Below, one piece after another: positions 1 to 11,081 of a stretch of DNA of 64,000 nucleotides. Positions within the stretch are counted from its first letter, which is position 1. Every line of letters begins with the position of its first letter. A model generated the notes under the pieces. The model worked only from the letters and a program-made list of their open reading frames with translations, was not told the origin of the DNA and did no database searches. Both the position numbers and the translations under genes were made by a program. This stretch comes from Scilla litardierei (taxonomy: Eukaryota > Streptophyta > Magnoliopsida > Asparagales > Asparagaceae), in contig CM061142.1 in NCBI GenBank assembly GCA_030789695.1, positions 157,328,714 through 157,392,713 of the forward strand, written 5' to 3'.

Positions 1-239
1 TTTTTGTTTTAGATTTTTCTTAGTGTTTAGAGTTTAGAGTCAATAAAAATCGTGACAACGGGCTCTATTTTTCTTGACAGGAGATGGAGAACGAGAAAGC
101 ATTCATATGGAGGATGACCATGGCAAGGGAGAGTGCTCCAGGAATGCGCTCAGGCCTTAGGAAGAGGAAGAAACTGACGGGGACGAGAAAAACAGAGAAT
201 GGAGCAAAAATAGAGAGCCGAGGCTGAAAACAGGTAGCC

Positions 240-592
240 ACTCGGCCGAATGAACTTTCATTTGGCCGAGTGAAGACTCTACTCGACCGAGTAGAGTACC
301 GATTAGGGAAGATCCTACAGACCAACTCTCTGTTATTTTCTGTCGTTTACAGTACTATTTCCACTCGACCGAATGACTATGTTACTCGGTCGAGTGAATC
401 TGATACACTACATGCTTCAAAAATCGCTGAGTGGCCTTGCTACTCGGCCGAGTGGAACTTTTCCATTCGGTCGAATGGTAAAAGCTACTCGGCCGAGTCG
501 TAAGTATATGGAGATTATCGAAAAAATTTCACGCATAGCCATTCGGCCGAGTGGACCCGTCACTCGGCCGAGTCGCTACATCCTTATATACA
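240..592 (+). promoter_or_regulatory. Internal palindrome array and TATA box upstream of ORF3 (element 1)
   Basis: About ten near-copies of the 12-bp palindrome ACTCGGCCGAGT and its variants (ACTCGACCGAGT, ATTCGGCCGAGT, ATTCGGTCGAAT) lie between about 240 and 575. Adjacent copies are mostly 20-23 bp apart centre to centre. A TATA-like TATATA at 585-590 follows directly, and ORF3 begins about 500 bp downstream. The same motif array precedes the TATA-like box in this element's LTR. I infer an internal promoter for an ORF3 transcript; the array itself is seen directly. Confidence 0.65.
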
Positions 593-1101
593 CTGCGGGC
601 GCAGCGCGATTTTCAAAACCCCAAATTCCCCAATTTCTTTCGCCCAGTGCCTGAACCCTTCGACTCTCATTGCCTGAACTCGTCTCTCTTCGCCTGAGCC
701 GCCCTACTCCGGCCGATCGCCACCTTGTCGATCTTCGCCGACGTTGCCCCACCGCCGGTCATCGCCGGCGCCGCCGCACATCCCCATTTCACCAAAAATC
801 TCATTTCTTCTCCATTTTCACCAATCCGTACGCCCATTGCACCCCAAATTCAAATTAAATCCTATTTATATCTATTACCCCTATCGTCCCCATGTATTTT
901 GATTATCATTCGCTGATTTGGTTGTTTGTGTTTCAGGTTAGCTTGGGGGAGCTTGGGGGAGTTCCAGGACGCTCCATAGCTTCACGGAGGAGGCGTTTCT
1001 TCGCACACTTCAGTTTTTGCTCTCGCGTCGTACTCAGGTATACTCATTTCATTTTATAGAACGTCACATTTTCATTTGGGTGGGCACGTCTCGCAGCACA
1101 C

Positions 1102-3070
1102 TTGCCGCCTCGTCTTAGGCCACACACTTGGGAGCCCGCTTCCAAGCGGAAGAAGTCAGGTGATCCTGTCTCCTCTTCCGCTAGGGTGGACTCCCCTTCA
1201 CCTAGCCCAACACCACCTACACAGCCGTCTCCTACCACACCCATTCCACCACCTGCACATCCAGCCCCCGCGTTCGATGCGATGGGGATTACGTTCAGAG
1301 ACGACGCCCAGCGCGCCAGATTTGAGCGTATCTCACATCGCTCAATCGTACCCACTAGGTTCACACACCTTGCTGACTTAGAGCACCTAGGGGTCCTTGA
1401 GGGGCTACTCCAGTTGTATGACAACGTGGGGTGGCATGATTTCTTGTCAGTGTCGGCGGACACTTATATTCGCCCGACACTAGAGGTCTTTAGCTCTATT
1501 GAGCCGACCCCTTGAGGATGCTCATTTCGTCTGATGGATCAGGAGTGCGAGGTCACTTTTAACATGCTCCGAGCATTCTTCCAGTGTCCCGCTGTCCCCG
1601 ACCCAGATCGAGCTTATAGCCCCATGCACATCCCACCCCCGTCATTCGACACCCATGCTTTTTGGACACGGATCACATGATCACCCATTGCCTTTGACCC
1701 TAGTTGGGCCAAGGCCTCTGCCGTCCTCCACCCATGCCTCCGCATTTCACATCGCCTTATGCTGACCACTTTTCTTGCGAGGTACGAGCCCGGGACGTTG
1801 TCGACGCCAGAGCTCTACTTGCTCTATGCGATGACACGTTCTAAGGTTTTTGATTTAGATGATGTTTTGGTCCCCGCCATAGAGATTGGTATCGCCAGTT
1901 GGTACATCGACCGCCTCATTATTTCTGTCGGCGCTCGGATGCCTATTTGCTGCGGCAGTCTGATTACCCTCTTGGCCCTTTTGTGCGGAGTTGACCTCCC
2001 AGCTGGCTTGCAGAGACCACCGGGCCCCACCTCACTTTCCATAGATATTATGACCCGGATGAGGATGCTTCATCCTCATGATCAGCACCACTGGGTGTGG
2101 CTGCACGGTCCCCACAGTGCCGATTACATGATTCTTCCGAGCCCTGCTCGGACGCATATTGGACCCGCGGGCGGGGAGTGGATTCCAGCGATGGATCTCC
2201 TCATCCCTGCCGCATACGAGCTTGAGCCTGAGGGTGCTCAGCAGGAACCCCTCCTTCCACCCCTTGACCCTGTGATCCCTCAGCCTGCACCTGCTTCGTC
2301 TGCCTCCCGACACTTCTGTCTACACGTCTGTTAGTATCGGGAGCACTTTAGCTGAGTCCACCTACACCACCACCACTGTGCCCATGTCGATAGATCCCAT
2401 TTCTGTTGCCAGCCCCGAGCGTCCCCCCTCCATAGTTGAGAGCGGAGAGCCCTCTTTTGCTTCTGCGATGGAGACACTATCCTCATTTTTGTTCTCGACC
2501 CCTGGGGAGTCTTTTCCTTCACATTTCACACCCTCCCCTGTCGTCGACCTTACTGTCTCCACCGCCGCTGTATTCTTCGAGAGCGTCGTGACGTCTGTCC
2601 CCACGTCTGTGTCACTGACCTCTCCTCCCGCCTCGTCGTTTGCCACCACTTCTGTTCCTGCTCCTGCTCCATCCTCTTCGACCATTCCTGCGTCTCGGCC
2701 TCCCACAGAGTCTGAGCGTTACTTAGGGAGCACAGCACCACCGTACCACTCCACTGTCGCACCGATACTTTACAGTAGCAGTACGAGACAGCCCCACGCT
2801 TCATCTATTCGTCCCTCCTCTCCATCTCCCCCCGACACTCTAGTTCAGTACCTCCGTGCTCTAGAGGGGGCAGTTAGTGGACTTAGAGGAGATTTTAGGG
2901 CTCTCTCTGCTACTGTCGGTGCTGTGCAGAGGCCGGTCACTTTACTACCTGGTATTCAGGCTTGCCTGAGCCAGATCCTTGCACGACTACCTCCGCCATC
3001 CACACCCACCCAGCGTCCACCTCGCCCACCACCTCCGCCACAGGCCGGTGCTGGAGCACCCCCGCCTTAG
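1102..3070 (+). pseudogene. ORF3, ATHILA ORF-1-like protein (frameshifted)
   Basis: This is the uncharacterised 3' ORF of Athila-type elements. The first segment (1102-1515) has a basic, Ser/Pro-rich N-terminus, then a block with FRDDAQRARFERI, R-IVPTRF and LGVLEGLLQLYD, which I associate with the ATHILA ORF-1 and plant transposon protein families. The frame is lost near 1515. The segment 1759-2334 continues the domain, and 2378-3070 is a Pro/Ser/Thr-rich tail ending in a proline run. At least two frame changes and an in-frame TGA near 1680 break it. I see no convincing signal peptide or membrane anchor, so an envelope role is not supported. The function is unknown. The start at 1102 is the first ATG of the open segment. 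Confidence 0.65.
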
Positions 3071-5013
3071 GCACACACTGGACGCCTTCCATATTTCTGC
3101 TATCGATATTCTGGACATTTTGGATCCATTGCTTTTGCACCCCTCCTCCACACACCTTTTGGTCACTTTTTGTTCATATCTGTCTATATCCTTTCGGGAG
3201 TGAGGGAGTATTTTTGGGGACACCTACCTGGTACTATTTTGATCTCTGCATGCACCACCCGCATATCTGCATTCATCACTTGCATTCCCATCACATTTTT
3301 CTTTTTATTTCCTTTATTTTTATTTTATTTTCATCATGCATGCATCCTCACCTGCCCCACCCATTTCTGTCTCTCAGTGTGCTACACTTTGCACATTGAG
3401 GACACTGTGCACTTTAGCTTGGGGGAGTGAGTTCTCACGAACTTTTTATTTTTGTCGCCTTTATTTTTATTTTCCCACTCTTTCTTTGTTTTTACACTTA
3501 TTTTCATCCACTTTTTCATTTTTTTCTTCATGCATCACGTTTTTTTTCTTATCTTTTTTATGTGTGCTGCATATGTACAGTAATTTTTTTATTTTTCTCT
3601 CTATCCTTATTTCTTTTATCCATCTTCGCTAGAGATGAGTTTTCTGTGATGACGACAACGTGGTATTAGCTTACCTCTATATGCATACTATCTTGTCATG
3701 CCATAGTTTTTATTTCAGGTATTATATGCTGTGTCTTGCTATGCATTTGAGATAGTAACCCGCACTTTCATGTATGAATATGGATGAAATTCTTTTATTA
3801 GCCGAGTCTGATGATTTTTACTGTATACTCTTCGTAGAAAACACACCAAGCTTCACGCATTGATTGCTTATATCTGGAGTACTGTTTTCTTTTCTTATAT
3901 CACTTCTTATTGCATGAAAATTGTACGCTTCACTTTCAGGTTGATTGAATGTATGCTAGGTTGATATAACTGGATTAGTTTACTTTCTGAGATTAAACTG
4001 AGTAGATTACATTACTCTGCTGAAAGTTGTCGTGCACATTCTATAGAGTGAACCGGGTGTTACATATATTTCTTTCTCCACATATCTTGAGCATTATTTC
4101 TATACATAAAATCATTGGTGAATCTCCCTTTAGCGAATCTTATATTAGCATTTTCCCCTTCTATAAAAATCCATGCTCCAACCCCCCAAAATTAAAAAGA
4201 AAAAATACATGTATATATTTCTATCTTTTGATTTTGGATCACAATTGTACATATGGTTGTCAAAAAGAAAAAAAGAAAAAAAAAACAGAAAATAAAAGAA
4301 TAAGAAAAGAAAAGAAAAGAGAAAAGAAGTTCATATATGATCCCATCTCATACTCTTTCTCTCTTTCTCCCCTCTTTTATTTTTATTCTTTTGGAGCTTC
4401 AAAAATGGGGAATAAGCTTATTGATTTATCTTATGCCACCACGCTTATAGATAAGCTTAGGGGAGAGGATCCAATGATGTGTGAGAGAGTGACTACTTGA
4501 TTGTGCATGACAACCTACGCTAGGTAATTTTCTATACTCGGTGAGATTACTAAAAGTTTTACGAAATCCAGGAATTGAAACTTAGCATGCATTTCATGAA
4601 AACCATACCTTTCTATTCTTATTGATCCATATTGTGAGATATCTCTTATACTCCAAATAGAAAGCATTCAATTGAAAAGTTTGTGGTCCATGATTATGTA
4701 TACCGCTTTAGATGCTTCAGACGATGTTAATTCTAGAATGATTCCATATTTCATACTATTTTGATATTCTTGGGTTTCTATTTTGAATGCATCCATATGA
4801 TTATGATATCGAGATAAAAATCTTTGGCATGTGTTTTATATCCGTCGTATGCTATATGAGTAAGCGAAACCCACGTCCTGAGAAAATGATCTAGCGCCTC
4901 TCTCTCTTTGTTTTCTTTCCTTATCTATTTTCTATTTCTTCCATTTTTCCTTTTTATTATTTTTTCTGTCGGGTTCACCTTTTACTTGTCTTCCTCGAGG
5001 ACGATTAAGAGGT
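3071..5013 (+). other. 3' non-coding region of element 1
   Basis: This T-rich stretch has no plausible gene. The open frames in it are low-complexity Phe/Ser/Leu runs. It contains a hairpin with an extra polypurine-like tract near 3390-3430, an A-rich run near 4260-4330, and sequence resembling the matching regions of elements 3 and 6. Confidence 0.7.
3390..3431 (+). other. 3' UTR hairpin and secondary polypurine-like tract (element 1)
   Basis: TGCACA (3390-3395) can pair with TGTGCA (3406-3411) around TTGAGGACAC, a 9-bp stem with one mismatch and an AGGA loop. A few bases on lies AGCTTGGGGGAGTGAG, nearly identical to the true polypurine tract that precedes the LTR 1.6 kb downstream. Similar hairpins occur in elements 3, 4, 6 and 7. 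Confidence 0.55.
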
Positions 5014-5029
5014 AAGCTTGGGGGGATTT
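5014..5029 (+). other. Polypurine tract (element 1)
   Basis: AAGCTTGGGGGGATTT lies directly before the LTR start TGATCACTCC. Its position and purine-rich core mark it as the plus-strand primer site. Confidence 0.8.
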
Positions 5030-5335
5030 TGATCACTCCGTATTTTACACCTTTTTTCTGCATGTTTTCATGACGTTTTGATCGCCCATATTGCGTTTTT
5101 CACGATTATTCGACGATATTGCGATGCTTTTCACTATTTCTTGTTTTTGTCGTATTTCAGGAGATATGGAACGATTTGGAGCGAAAATGAGATCAAATGA
5201 GTTTTCACGCACTTCGGAGTGTCACCCACGGCCTATTTGATGAGTTATCAGCGATGGAGGATGAGCGGAAGAAGAAGGAAATCCATAGGAGAGACGAGGA
5301 AGCGAAAAGGAGAAGAAATAGGCTCATGAGCACCT

Positions 5336-5760
5336 CACTCGGCCGACCAAGACTGGTCATTCGGCCAAGTGACAGATCACCCTCGCCCGAGTAGAACGGA
5401 TACGCAAAGCAAATTTCAGACGTTCACTCGGCCGAGCAGGAAAGCCCACTTGCCCTAGTCAGTCAGGGAATTCAGACAGAAAATAGCCGAAGTTACTGGA
5501 AAATCTGAGAAAGCTCACTCGGCCGAACATTATAGCTACTCAGCCGAATGAAGAAGACTGCTCAGCCGAGTCACCCCGAGAGATGGACCCCTGAAACCCC
5601 CAAAGTTACTGTTTTTGTACAGGGTTTGTCACTCGGGCGAGTGACAAGGGTCACTTGGCCGAGTGACCCTCTCCGACTGCTGCTAGGAATGCGAATTCTG
5701 GGCTGCGCAGGGGCAGTTTTGTCACGATTTTTTTGGATGTTTTTGGCTTGTATTTAAGCC
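5336..5760 (+). promoter_or_regulatory. LTR palindrome array and TATA-like box (element 1)
   Basis: Several variants of ACTCGGCCGAGT lie here, some clearly paired: two with a 9-base spacer near 5518-5552 and two with a 10-base spacer near 5630-5665. The TATA-like box follows at about 5750. This is the probable U3 enhancer and promoter. Confidence 0.6.
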
Positions 5761-6132
5761 ATGTTTTTACCCTAGTTTTAGGAGAGACTTGAATTATTTT
5801 TTAGAGAGTTCTTTTAGGTTTTTGACGGCTATTCTTTGGAGAAATCTCAGCTAGAGATCATTGGCTACGTCATTGGTTTGTTCTTTCTTGTTAAAAACTC
5901 AATTTTTATGAATTGTTTCTCTTTTACAATGAATTGTGCCATGATTATTGTCATTATTTCTCAAGTTTTCATGACGATTAGTGAGTAGTTCCGTTGTTCT
6001 AGGGCCTAGGGATGAACCCTATGGACCCGATCTTTTGAATTGTGATGAATTTGTGGATTTGTTGCTAGGATTGATAATGGTTAGGTTGTGATTGATATAT
6101 TACGAGTAGCTAGGAATTCATATCGATTGGGA

Positions 6133-6415
6133 CTTGCAAGAGATTGGATCCCAATTGATAGGAAGGCCTAGATATTCGATTTAGATCAATAATTGGAATT
6201 CTCTAGATTTGGTTTGCAAGAGATTGGACCAAGGCTAGGATTTTTAATTATAAATCTATACCGATATTCATTTGCAAGAGATTGGACGAATAAGAATTAT
6301 CATAACCTAGATCGTAGCCCGAGTTTGCATGAGAGTGGGCTCGAGATGCGATTGGACAATGATGTCATTCTTCACGCTAGCGGCTTAGGCTAGGGTTTGC
6401 ACGATAGTGGACCCT
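6133..6415 (+). repeat. Five-copy degenerate repeat in U5 (element 1)
   Basis: A unit close to TTTGCAAGAGATTGGACC recurs near 6133, 6212, 6271, 6323 and 6395, drifting to TTTGCACGATAGTGGACC at the last copy. The last form resembles the CCACGATAGTGGCA unit repeated at the same place in the LTRs of elements 3 and 6. It lies downstream of the promoter, so it should be transcribed. Confidence 0.6.
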
Positions 6416-6779
6416 AACCTAGGTTTGCTATAGACCAGCAATAGAGCGAGAGCGTGAGCTTGGTTCTACATTTAGTTACGACTAGTTCACCAATATTCAA
6501 GTCTAGTAACAATGAAATTTATGATTCACAAGGATGAGAAACGGTCCGTAGTGGGGATTCCCTAGCTCTAGACGCTTTATTATATTGATATTTCTTGCTA
6601 TTGAACGATTGTGACAATTACACCAAAATTATTATTATTCTCTTGATAGCTAGGTAATTAAAGTGAGATATTATCATTTGTCCTTCCTATGTTCGATACC
6701 CGCTCGTCGCTACACCGTGCGCTTGCGGTAAGACTACAAGTCGTTTTTCGGGTGTATATCCGGACGCGATCAATTTGGT

Positions 6780-7010
6780 TTGAAAAATGTCGAAAAGCCT
6801 AAATTTAAGAAAATTCACAATGTGCCTTCTATTATTAAAAATATGCATGCAAAGTGCTTTACTTGTGATAGCGTTGGTCACACATCCTATTATTGTAAGT
6901 TTAGGAACACAAACATAAAGTTCAAACAAATGTGGGTTCCTAAAACTTTGATGACTAACACTAGTGGACCTTATTGGATTCCAAGGTCATACATGACACC
7001 TTTCATGTAG
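6780..7010 (+). pseudogene. Copia gag C-terminal fragment with CCHC knuckle
   Basis: A fragment of about 76 residues carries a nucleic-acid-binding zinc knuckle, CFTCDSVGHTSYYC (CX2CX4HX4C), followed by a short stretch with WVPK and WIPR, typical of the gag-protease linker in SIRE-like copia elements. It starts immediately after the LTR of element 1, so its N-terminal part was split off by that insertion. It ends at a stop at 7008-7010 and no protease DSG motif follows. Confidence 0.65.
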
Positions 7011-8237
7011 GTGAGATGGCGATGCCAAGGTATATTTATTTCCTCTTTGTATTCATTGCATACCTTCATAGTTTTTTGTGTGCTTGATTTATTTCTTGTT
7101 TGTGTGCTTGCATGTTTGATTCTAGTTTTTGTTTTAGTTCATTATAAAAAGAAAAAAATTGAAAAATAAAAAATAAAAAAATGGTGCTTAATGAATACCT
7201 CCTTATGAATCTTTATAAGTGGTATTATTGAATGTTCATTCATTCCCTTGTAAAAATCATTGTATTATCGTTATAACTACATGCACATGTTAGACTTTAC
7301 TTAGTAGCCATGACATGTTCCATGAAATGAATAATTTGATTTCTACACCTACATGCTCACTTCCACAAATATTAAACGTGTTGTACTTTTGGAGATTCTT
7401 TTTATGAATATTGGAAAGTGCATGTAGGATGATAATAACTGAATAATCTAATGGATAGGATGTGTATTTTCATGAATAAAAATTGAGCACAAAAAGAAAT
7501 GAACATGAAAAAAATACATGAAAATTGCTCCGTATGTAAAATGGATACAATTCATGGCAAATACAGTACCCACGAGTATCCAACATATGCTTTATGGGTA
7601 ATCTTTAGCGTTGGTGTATTTTACTCGTCAAGCAATGCCACCCCACATCTGAGAGTCCTTATATGCTATGTTTTGGGGTTTGGTACCTTGAACACATTTT
7701 TAATAAGGTGGAAAAATCAATCCTAGGTGATATTCATGTTAAATGGAAAATGTGGATTGATTTGCTTGATGTTCAAAATTGAATCTCCCTTTGTACTTCA
7801 ATGTTTATATTATCACACATACATAATGGTGGTGAAGTCTACATTATTGTTTTCTTTGAACTTGAATTAACTTTCTTCTGGAAAATGACATGCAAGTGAT
7901 AGATATAATCTATAATACCTTATTTTTGCATGTGATATTTTGATTGACTTCATTAATATGCTTTTGATGATAACAAAGGGGGAGAAAAAGGAGATTTGAG
8001 ATTTGGTATTACTGATACATCATATATGGTATTATTAGTTGAAGGGGGAGCATTAAAAATACATGAATATGGGGAGCTCGGAAAAAAGTGGACCATGCTT
8101 ACCTCATTGCTATATTGTGCATGCTAGTAATGCTTGAATCTATTTGCCCATTGTGTACATCATACGCATTACATCCTTCATCACACTTCACACATGCACA
8201 TTTATTTGCTCAAATCTTTTATGGGTTTGTCATCATC
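7011..8237 (+). other. Non-coding internal remnant of element 2
   Basis: This AT-rich sequence has no recognisable pol. The purine-rich GGGGGAGAAAA near 7979 and GGGGGAG near 8044 resemble extra polypurine tracts. Pol appears deleted or diverged beyond recognition. Confidence 0.55.
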
Positions 8238-8250
8238 AAAAGGGGGAGAT
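8238..8250 (+). other. Polypurine tract (element 2)
   Basis: AAAAGGGGGAGAT directly precedes the LTR start TGTTGGA. The form is the one usual in SIRE-type copia elements and resembles that of element 5. Confidence 0.8.
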
Positions 8251-8719
8251 TGTTGGAAGCAACAATCTAGGATCTTTAGTTTGATGATGACAAACGTGTA
8301 TTGCTATTTAACGTGTGTGCTAAGTGTGTTTCAGTGATGGCAAGGACGTAATTCTTCAAAGTGACGACTAAGTCAATTGTTGGAGGAATTGCTATTCATT
8401 TAGCAAATGGGCTTGGTATACACCTAGCAAATTGGGCTTGGTCCAATATGGGATGAGATGGAGAGAATCACTATGAATTTGTTCATATCAATTAGAGATT
8501 TGGGCAATCTAATATTCCTATCCAAATATAAATTAAGATCACATACAAATCTCATATTCCTATTTGATAATGATCAAATCAATTACAAAGATATTTCTCT
8601 AACCAAATCCTCTATTCATTGGGATTCTCTCTCATCCATCCACATGACCATGCCTCTTGCCTTTGCCGCAACCCTAGTCTAGGGTTTCTCCCTCCTTGCC
8701 GACCTAAGCCACATCCTCC

Positions 8720-8727
8720 TATATAAA
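8720..8727 (+). promoter_or_regulatory. LTR TATA box (element 2)
   Basis: TATATAAA lies about 470 bp into the LTR, the expected place for a U3 promoter, about 9 bp upstream of the GA microsatellite. Confidence 0.6.
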
Positions 8728-8732
8728 CCCCT

Positions 8733-8735
<3 letters not shown>

Positions 8736-8822
<87 letters not shown>
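8736..8822 (+). repeat. (GA)n microsatellite, 87 nt
   Basis: An uninterrupted AG/GA dinucleotide run lies just downstream of the LTR TATA box, so it would fall in the transcribed leader. The Ser-Leu open frame on the other strand is an artefact of this repeat. Confidence 0.95.
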
Positions 8823-8826
<4 letters not shown>

Positions 8827-10464
8827 GGCCAACACAAGAAAAGAAAACCCTAGCATCTAAGCATTGCGACCCAAGCTTCAACATCCAAATTCTCCTGCCA
8901 AAGCCTCATTGTCATCAATTTACCGCAAGCACACCTCCATACAAATTTATCTTGCCGCATGCACATCCAAAAAAACCCCATTGAAGCAAGCCTATGTGCA
9001 AAAAGACTATCTTGTTGCAAGACGCAACATCATCTTCAACCCAAACCAAAGAGTTCTTCTTCAAAGCTTTCATTGCCTCAAGCCTCATCCCTTAACGTGA
9101 TGCCGCCATCTTCCTCGCTGCCAGGCATCACCATCTTCTTCGTCACACGGTCGAGGCAATCTCCTCTAACGCCGGCAACATCATCATCGCGTGATCTCCG
9201 AGCACCAATCCCATCAACGTGAGGCTACTACAAAGCATAGGGCATTGCAACTTCATCTTACAGCCATTGATACTGTTGTGGGGTACTATACAAAGCTTCA
9301 AGTCGTCGTCGAAAGCTGTTGTGTGATCATCCCGCTGTCGTGGACCTTCGTGCCTGCATGCCCTAGCCAACTGCTACCGCCTTGAGTGCCACCGTGGAAG
9401 AGAGAAGCGAGTCGTTGCTTAAGTGTCACCGTCCGATCCCATTTCCAAAGTCACCGGAGCGGAGATATCTCCTAGTGTACCGTCGAGCCCTTCATCTTGC
9501 TGCCGTCGAGTTTTCATTGCCGGAGTCGAGGTTCCACCCTCGTCGAGTTTTCGTTGCCGGAGTCAGAGAAGAGGAGCCATCGTCAGAGTCATGCTCCTGT
9601 CGTTGAAGAGATCTGTCGTGGGTTCTTGTTGCCGCCGACGAGCTCAGGTGCTGCCATGCCCTCTCCGACATCGAGTTGTCGTACTGCCGTGAAGAGTCCT
9701 CGTTGAAGCGCCCGCCGAAGTCGGAGAAGTCGAAGAGGAGCCATCGTGATCACGAAGCCCAAGTGAAGTCAGAGTTAGAAGCAATTGCATGAATTATTTG
9801 CTGACGTGGAAATTATTATAGCCGCATGCAATGTTTTGGGAATTGCTTTGCGCATAGCCAGCTGAATTTTAAGTTTGAACTGAAACTACTGCGCACAGAC
9901 CAGCCTACACCTTCAAGTTCATCAAGCCGTAGATTGGGATTCAGGGGTCAGATCGAGATACAGTTTGCGTCAGATTGAAGCTGACAACATGCTGATTGAC
10001 AGAAACGACTACACAAACACGAACTGAGCATTTCTGAACTCTTTACTCTTTATATTCGTGTATTAGTGTGTTGATCTTTGTAGGGGAAACTTTACCACTT
10101 TTGTGTTATTTGGGACTTGTTTAGTCTGGGACTAGACAAGATGGTCTTGACAAGTGGAACTTGTCAAGATAGAGCATTTACTAGATTAGTAGTGTTCTGC
10201 ACTCGGGGAGTGTGGTACATTCTAGGTGGGGGCAGGGAACTCATGACCCATTATAGTTGTACAAAGAGAACATATTAATGCTAGTTTTTTCTTGGGGGCT
10301 GGAGTAGGTCGTGGGACGACCGAACAAGGGTATATCTGTGTGTATTCTGTGAATGCTTCATATTTATCCTCCTTGTGATTCTTAACTGCGTGTGATTTCT
10401 CGTGGGTTGCGTGAGAATTGTTTATAAGCATATTCACCCCATAGGCTTAGATCCAGATCCAACA

Positions 10465-10890
10465 AGGCTATCCACGATGGTGGTGGTAAACACGGGATAC
10501 GTTAGACGAGTAGCACAACGAAAGTTGGTCATGAGTTCTACATGTTTATATGCGACAATCTCTCCCTAATAAAGCCAATTCAACGTAGGAATTCTAACCT
10601 AGCATTGACATCTAACGATCCTAGTGGTGACCATATTGCCCTAGTCTTTTTTATTTTATTCCTTTCTTTGTGGAGTTCTTTGTTTACGACGTTGAGTTAC
10701 ACGACCTTCGCATCCATCACCATCACGACACTCCATAATCCATATCCACCAATAAAACTCGCAGTCTAACCAACCTAGGATTAGATAGGTAGTATAGCAC
10801 CGCTTCCCCGTGTTTGATACACGATCGCTGTTATATCGTGCCCTTGCGATAAAATGACATCATTTTCGGAGTTTAATTCCGGGCCGGTCA
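10465..10890 (+). repeat. 5' LTR of element 3, 3' end only
   Basis: This stretch matches the 3' LTR copy at 16155-16320 and 38090-38351, and ends GGCCGGTCA just before the primer-binding site. The rest of the LTR lies beyond element 2, off the left edge. Confidence 0.85.
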
Positions 10891-10896
10891 AGTTTT

Positions 10897-10914
10897 TGGC
10901 GCCGTTGTCGGGGA
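10897..10914 (+). other. Primer-binding site, tRNA-Asp type (element 3)
   Basis: TGGCGCCGTTGTCGGGGA differs by one base from the complement of the 3' end of plant tRNA-Asp. It lies six bases after the LTR end, the usual arrangement in Athila-type elements. Confidence 0.85.
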
Positions 10915-11081
10915 GGCATTCTGCCGTATTATCTATTTATCACAATTAGGTTGAATTGACTGCGTAAAAAAGAGAGAAAAAAGAGAGAAATTTTTCCCTG
11001 CCACATACTTTATCATTATTTCTATCTTCTTGTGCCACTGATATCTTTTCTAGGTTGTTTGTTTTTGACTACCCAGGTACA

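Larger units (their letters stand above)
1..6772 (+). mobile_element. Element 1: Athila-type Ty3 LTR retrotransposon, 3' part only
   Basis: The window opens inside an Athila-type element whose 5' LTR, gag and pol lie off the left edge. In order it shows an internal palindrome array with a TATA box, ORF3 (an ATHILA ORF-1-like protein), a long T-rich 3' non-coding region, a polypurine tract and a 3' LTR ending at 6772. The sequence right of the LTR is coding sequence of a copia gag, so this element appears inserted in element 2. The target-site duplication cannot be checked because the left end is outside the window. ORF3 has frameshifts, so this copy is decayed. Positions 1-239 hold no recognisable gene; they resemble untranslated sequence upstream of the internal promoter. 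Confidence 0.85.
5030..6772 (+). repeat. 3' LTR of element 1 (1743 bp)
   Basis: It starts TGATCACTCC and ends GCGATCA, giving short inverted ends TGATC/GATCA. The 5' end is set by the polypurine tract, the 3' end by the switch to copia gag coding sequence. It contains a palindrome array (5336-5665), a TATA-like GTATTTAAGCC (5750-5760), the block GTGAGTAGTT near 5980 that is shared with the LTRs of elements 3, 4 and 6, and a repeated TTTGCAAGAGATTGG unit (6133-6415). Confidence 0.85.
6773..10464 (+). mobile_element. Element 2: Ty1/copia LTR retrotransposon remnant
   Basis: A gag fragment, a long non-coding stretch, a polypurine tract and a 2.2-kb 3' LTR remain. The 5' end lies left of element 1, which interrupts this element. 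Protease, integrase and reverse transcriptase are absent from the visible part. The right flank (from 10465) matches the interior of the LTR of element 3, so element 2 inserted there. The expected TSD would be AGGCT, but its left copy is outside the window. Confidence 0.75.
8251..10464 (+). repeat. 3' LTR of element 2 (2214 bp)
   Basis: It begins TGTTGGA and ends TCCAACA, a perfect 7-bp inverted pair. The left end is fixed by the polypurine tract and the right end by the return to element 3 LTR sequence. A TATA box TATATAAA lies at 8720-8727 and a long GA microsatellite follows it. No CpG palindrome array is present, unlike most other elements here. The open frames inside are not credible genes. 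Confidence 0.85.

Noticed and set aside
8612..8884. Ser-Leu repeat ORF on the minus strand
   Set aside because: It is a translation of the GA microsatellite at 8736-8822 and has no coding support.
9382..9706. Overlapping short ORFs in the LTR of element 2
   Set aside because: They overlap in different frames within a well-bounded LTR and show no domain.
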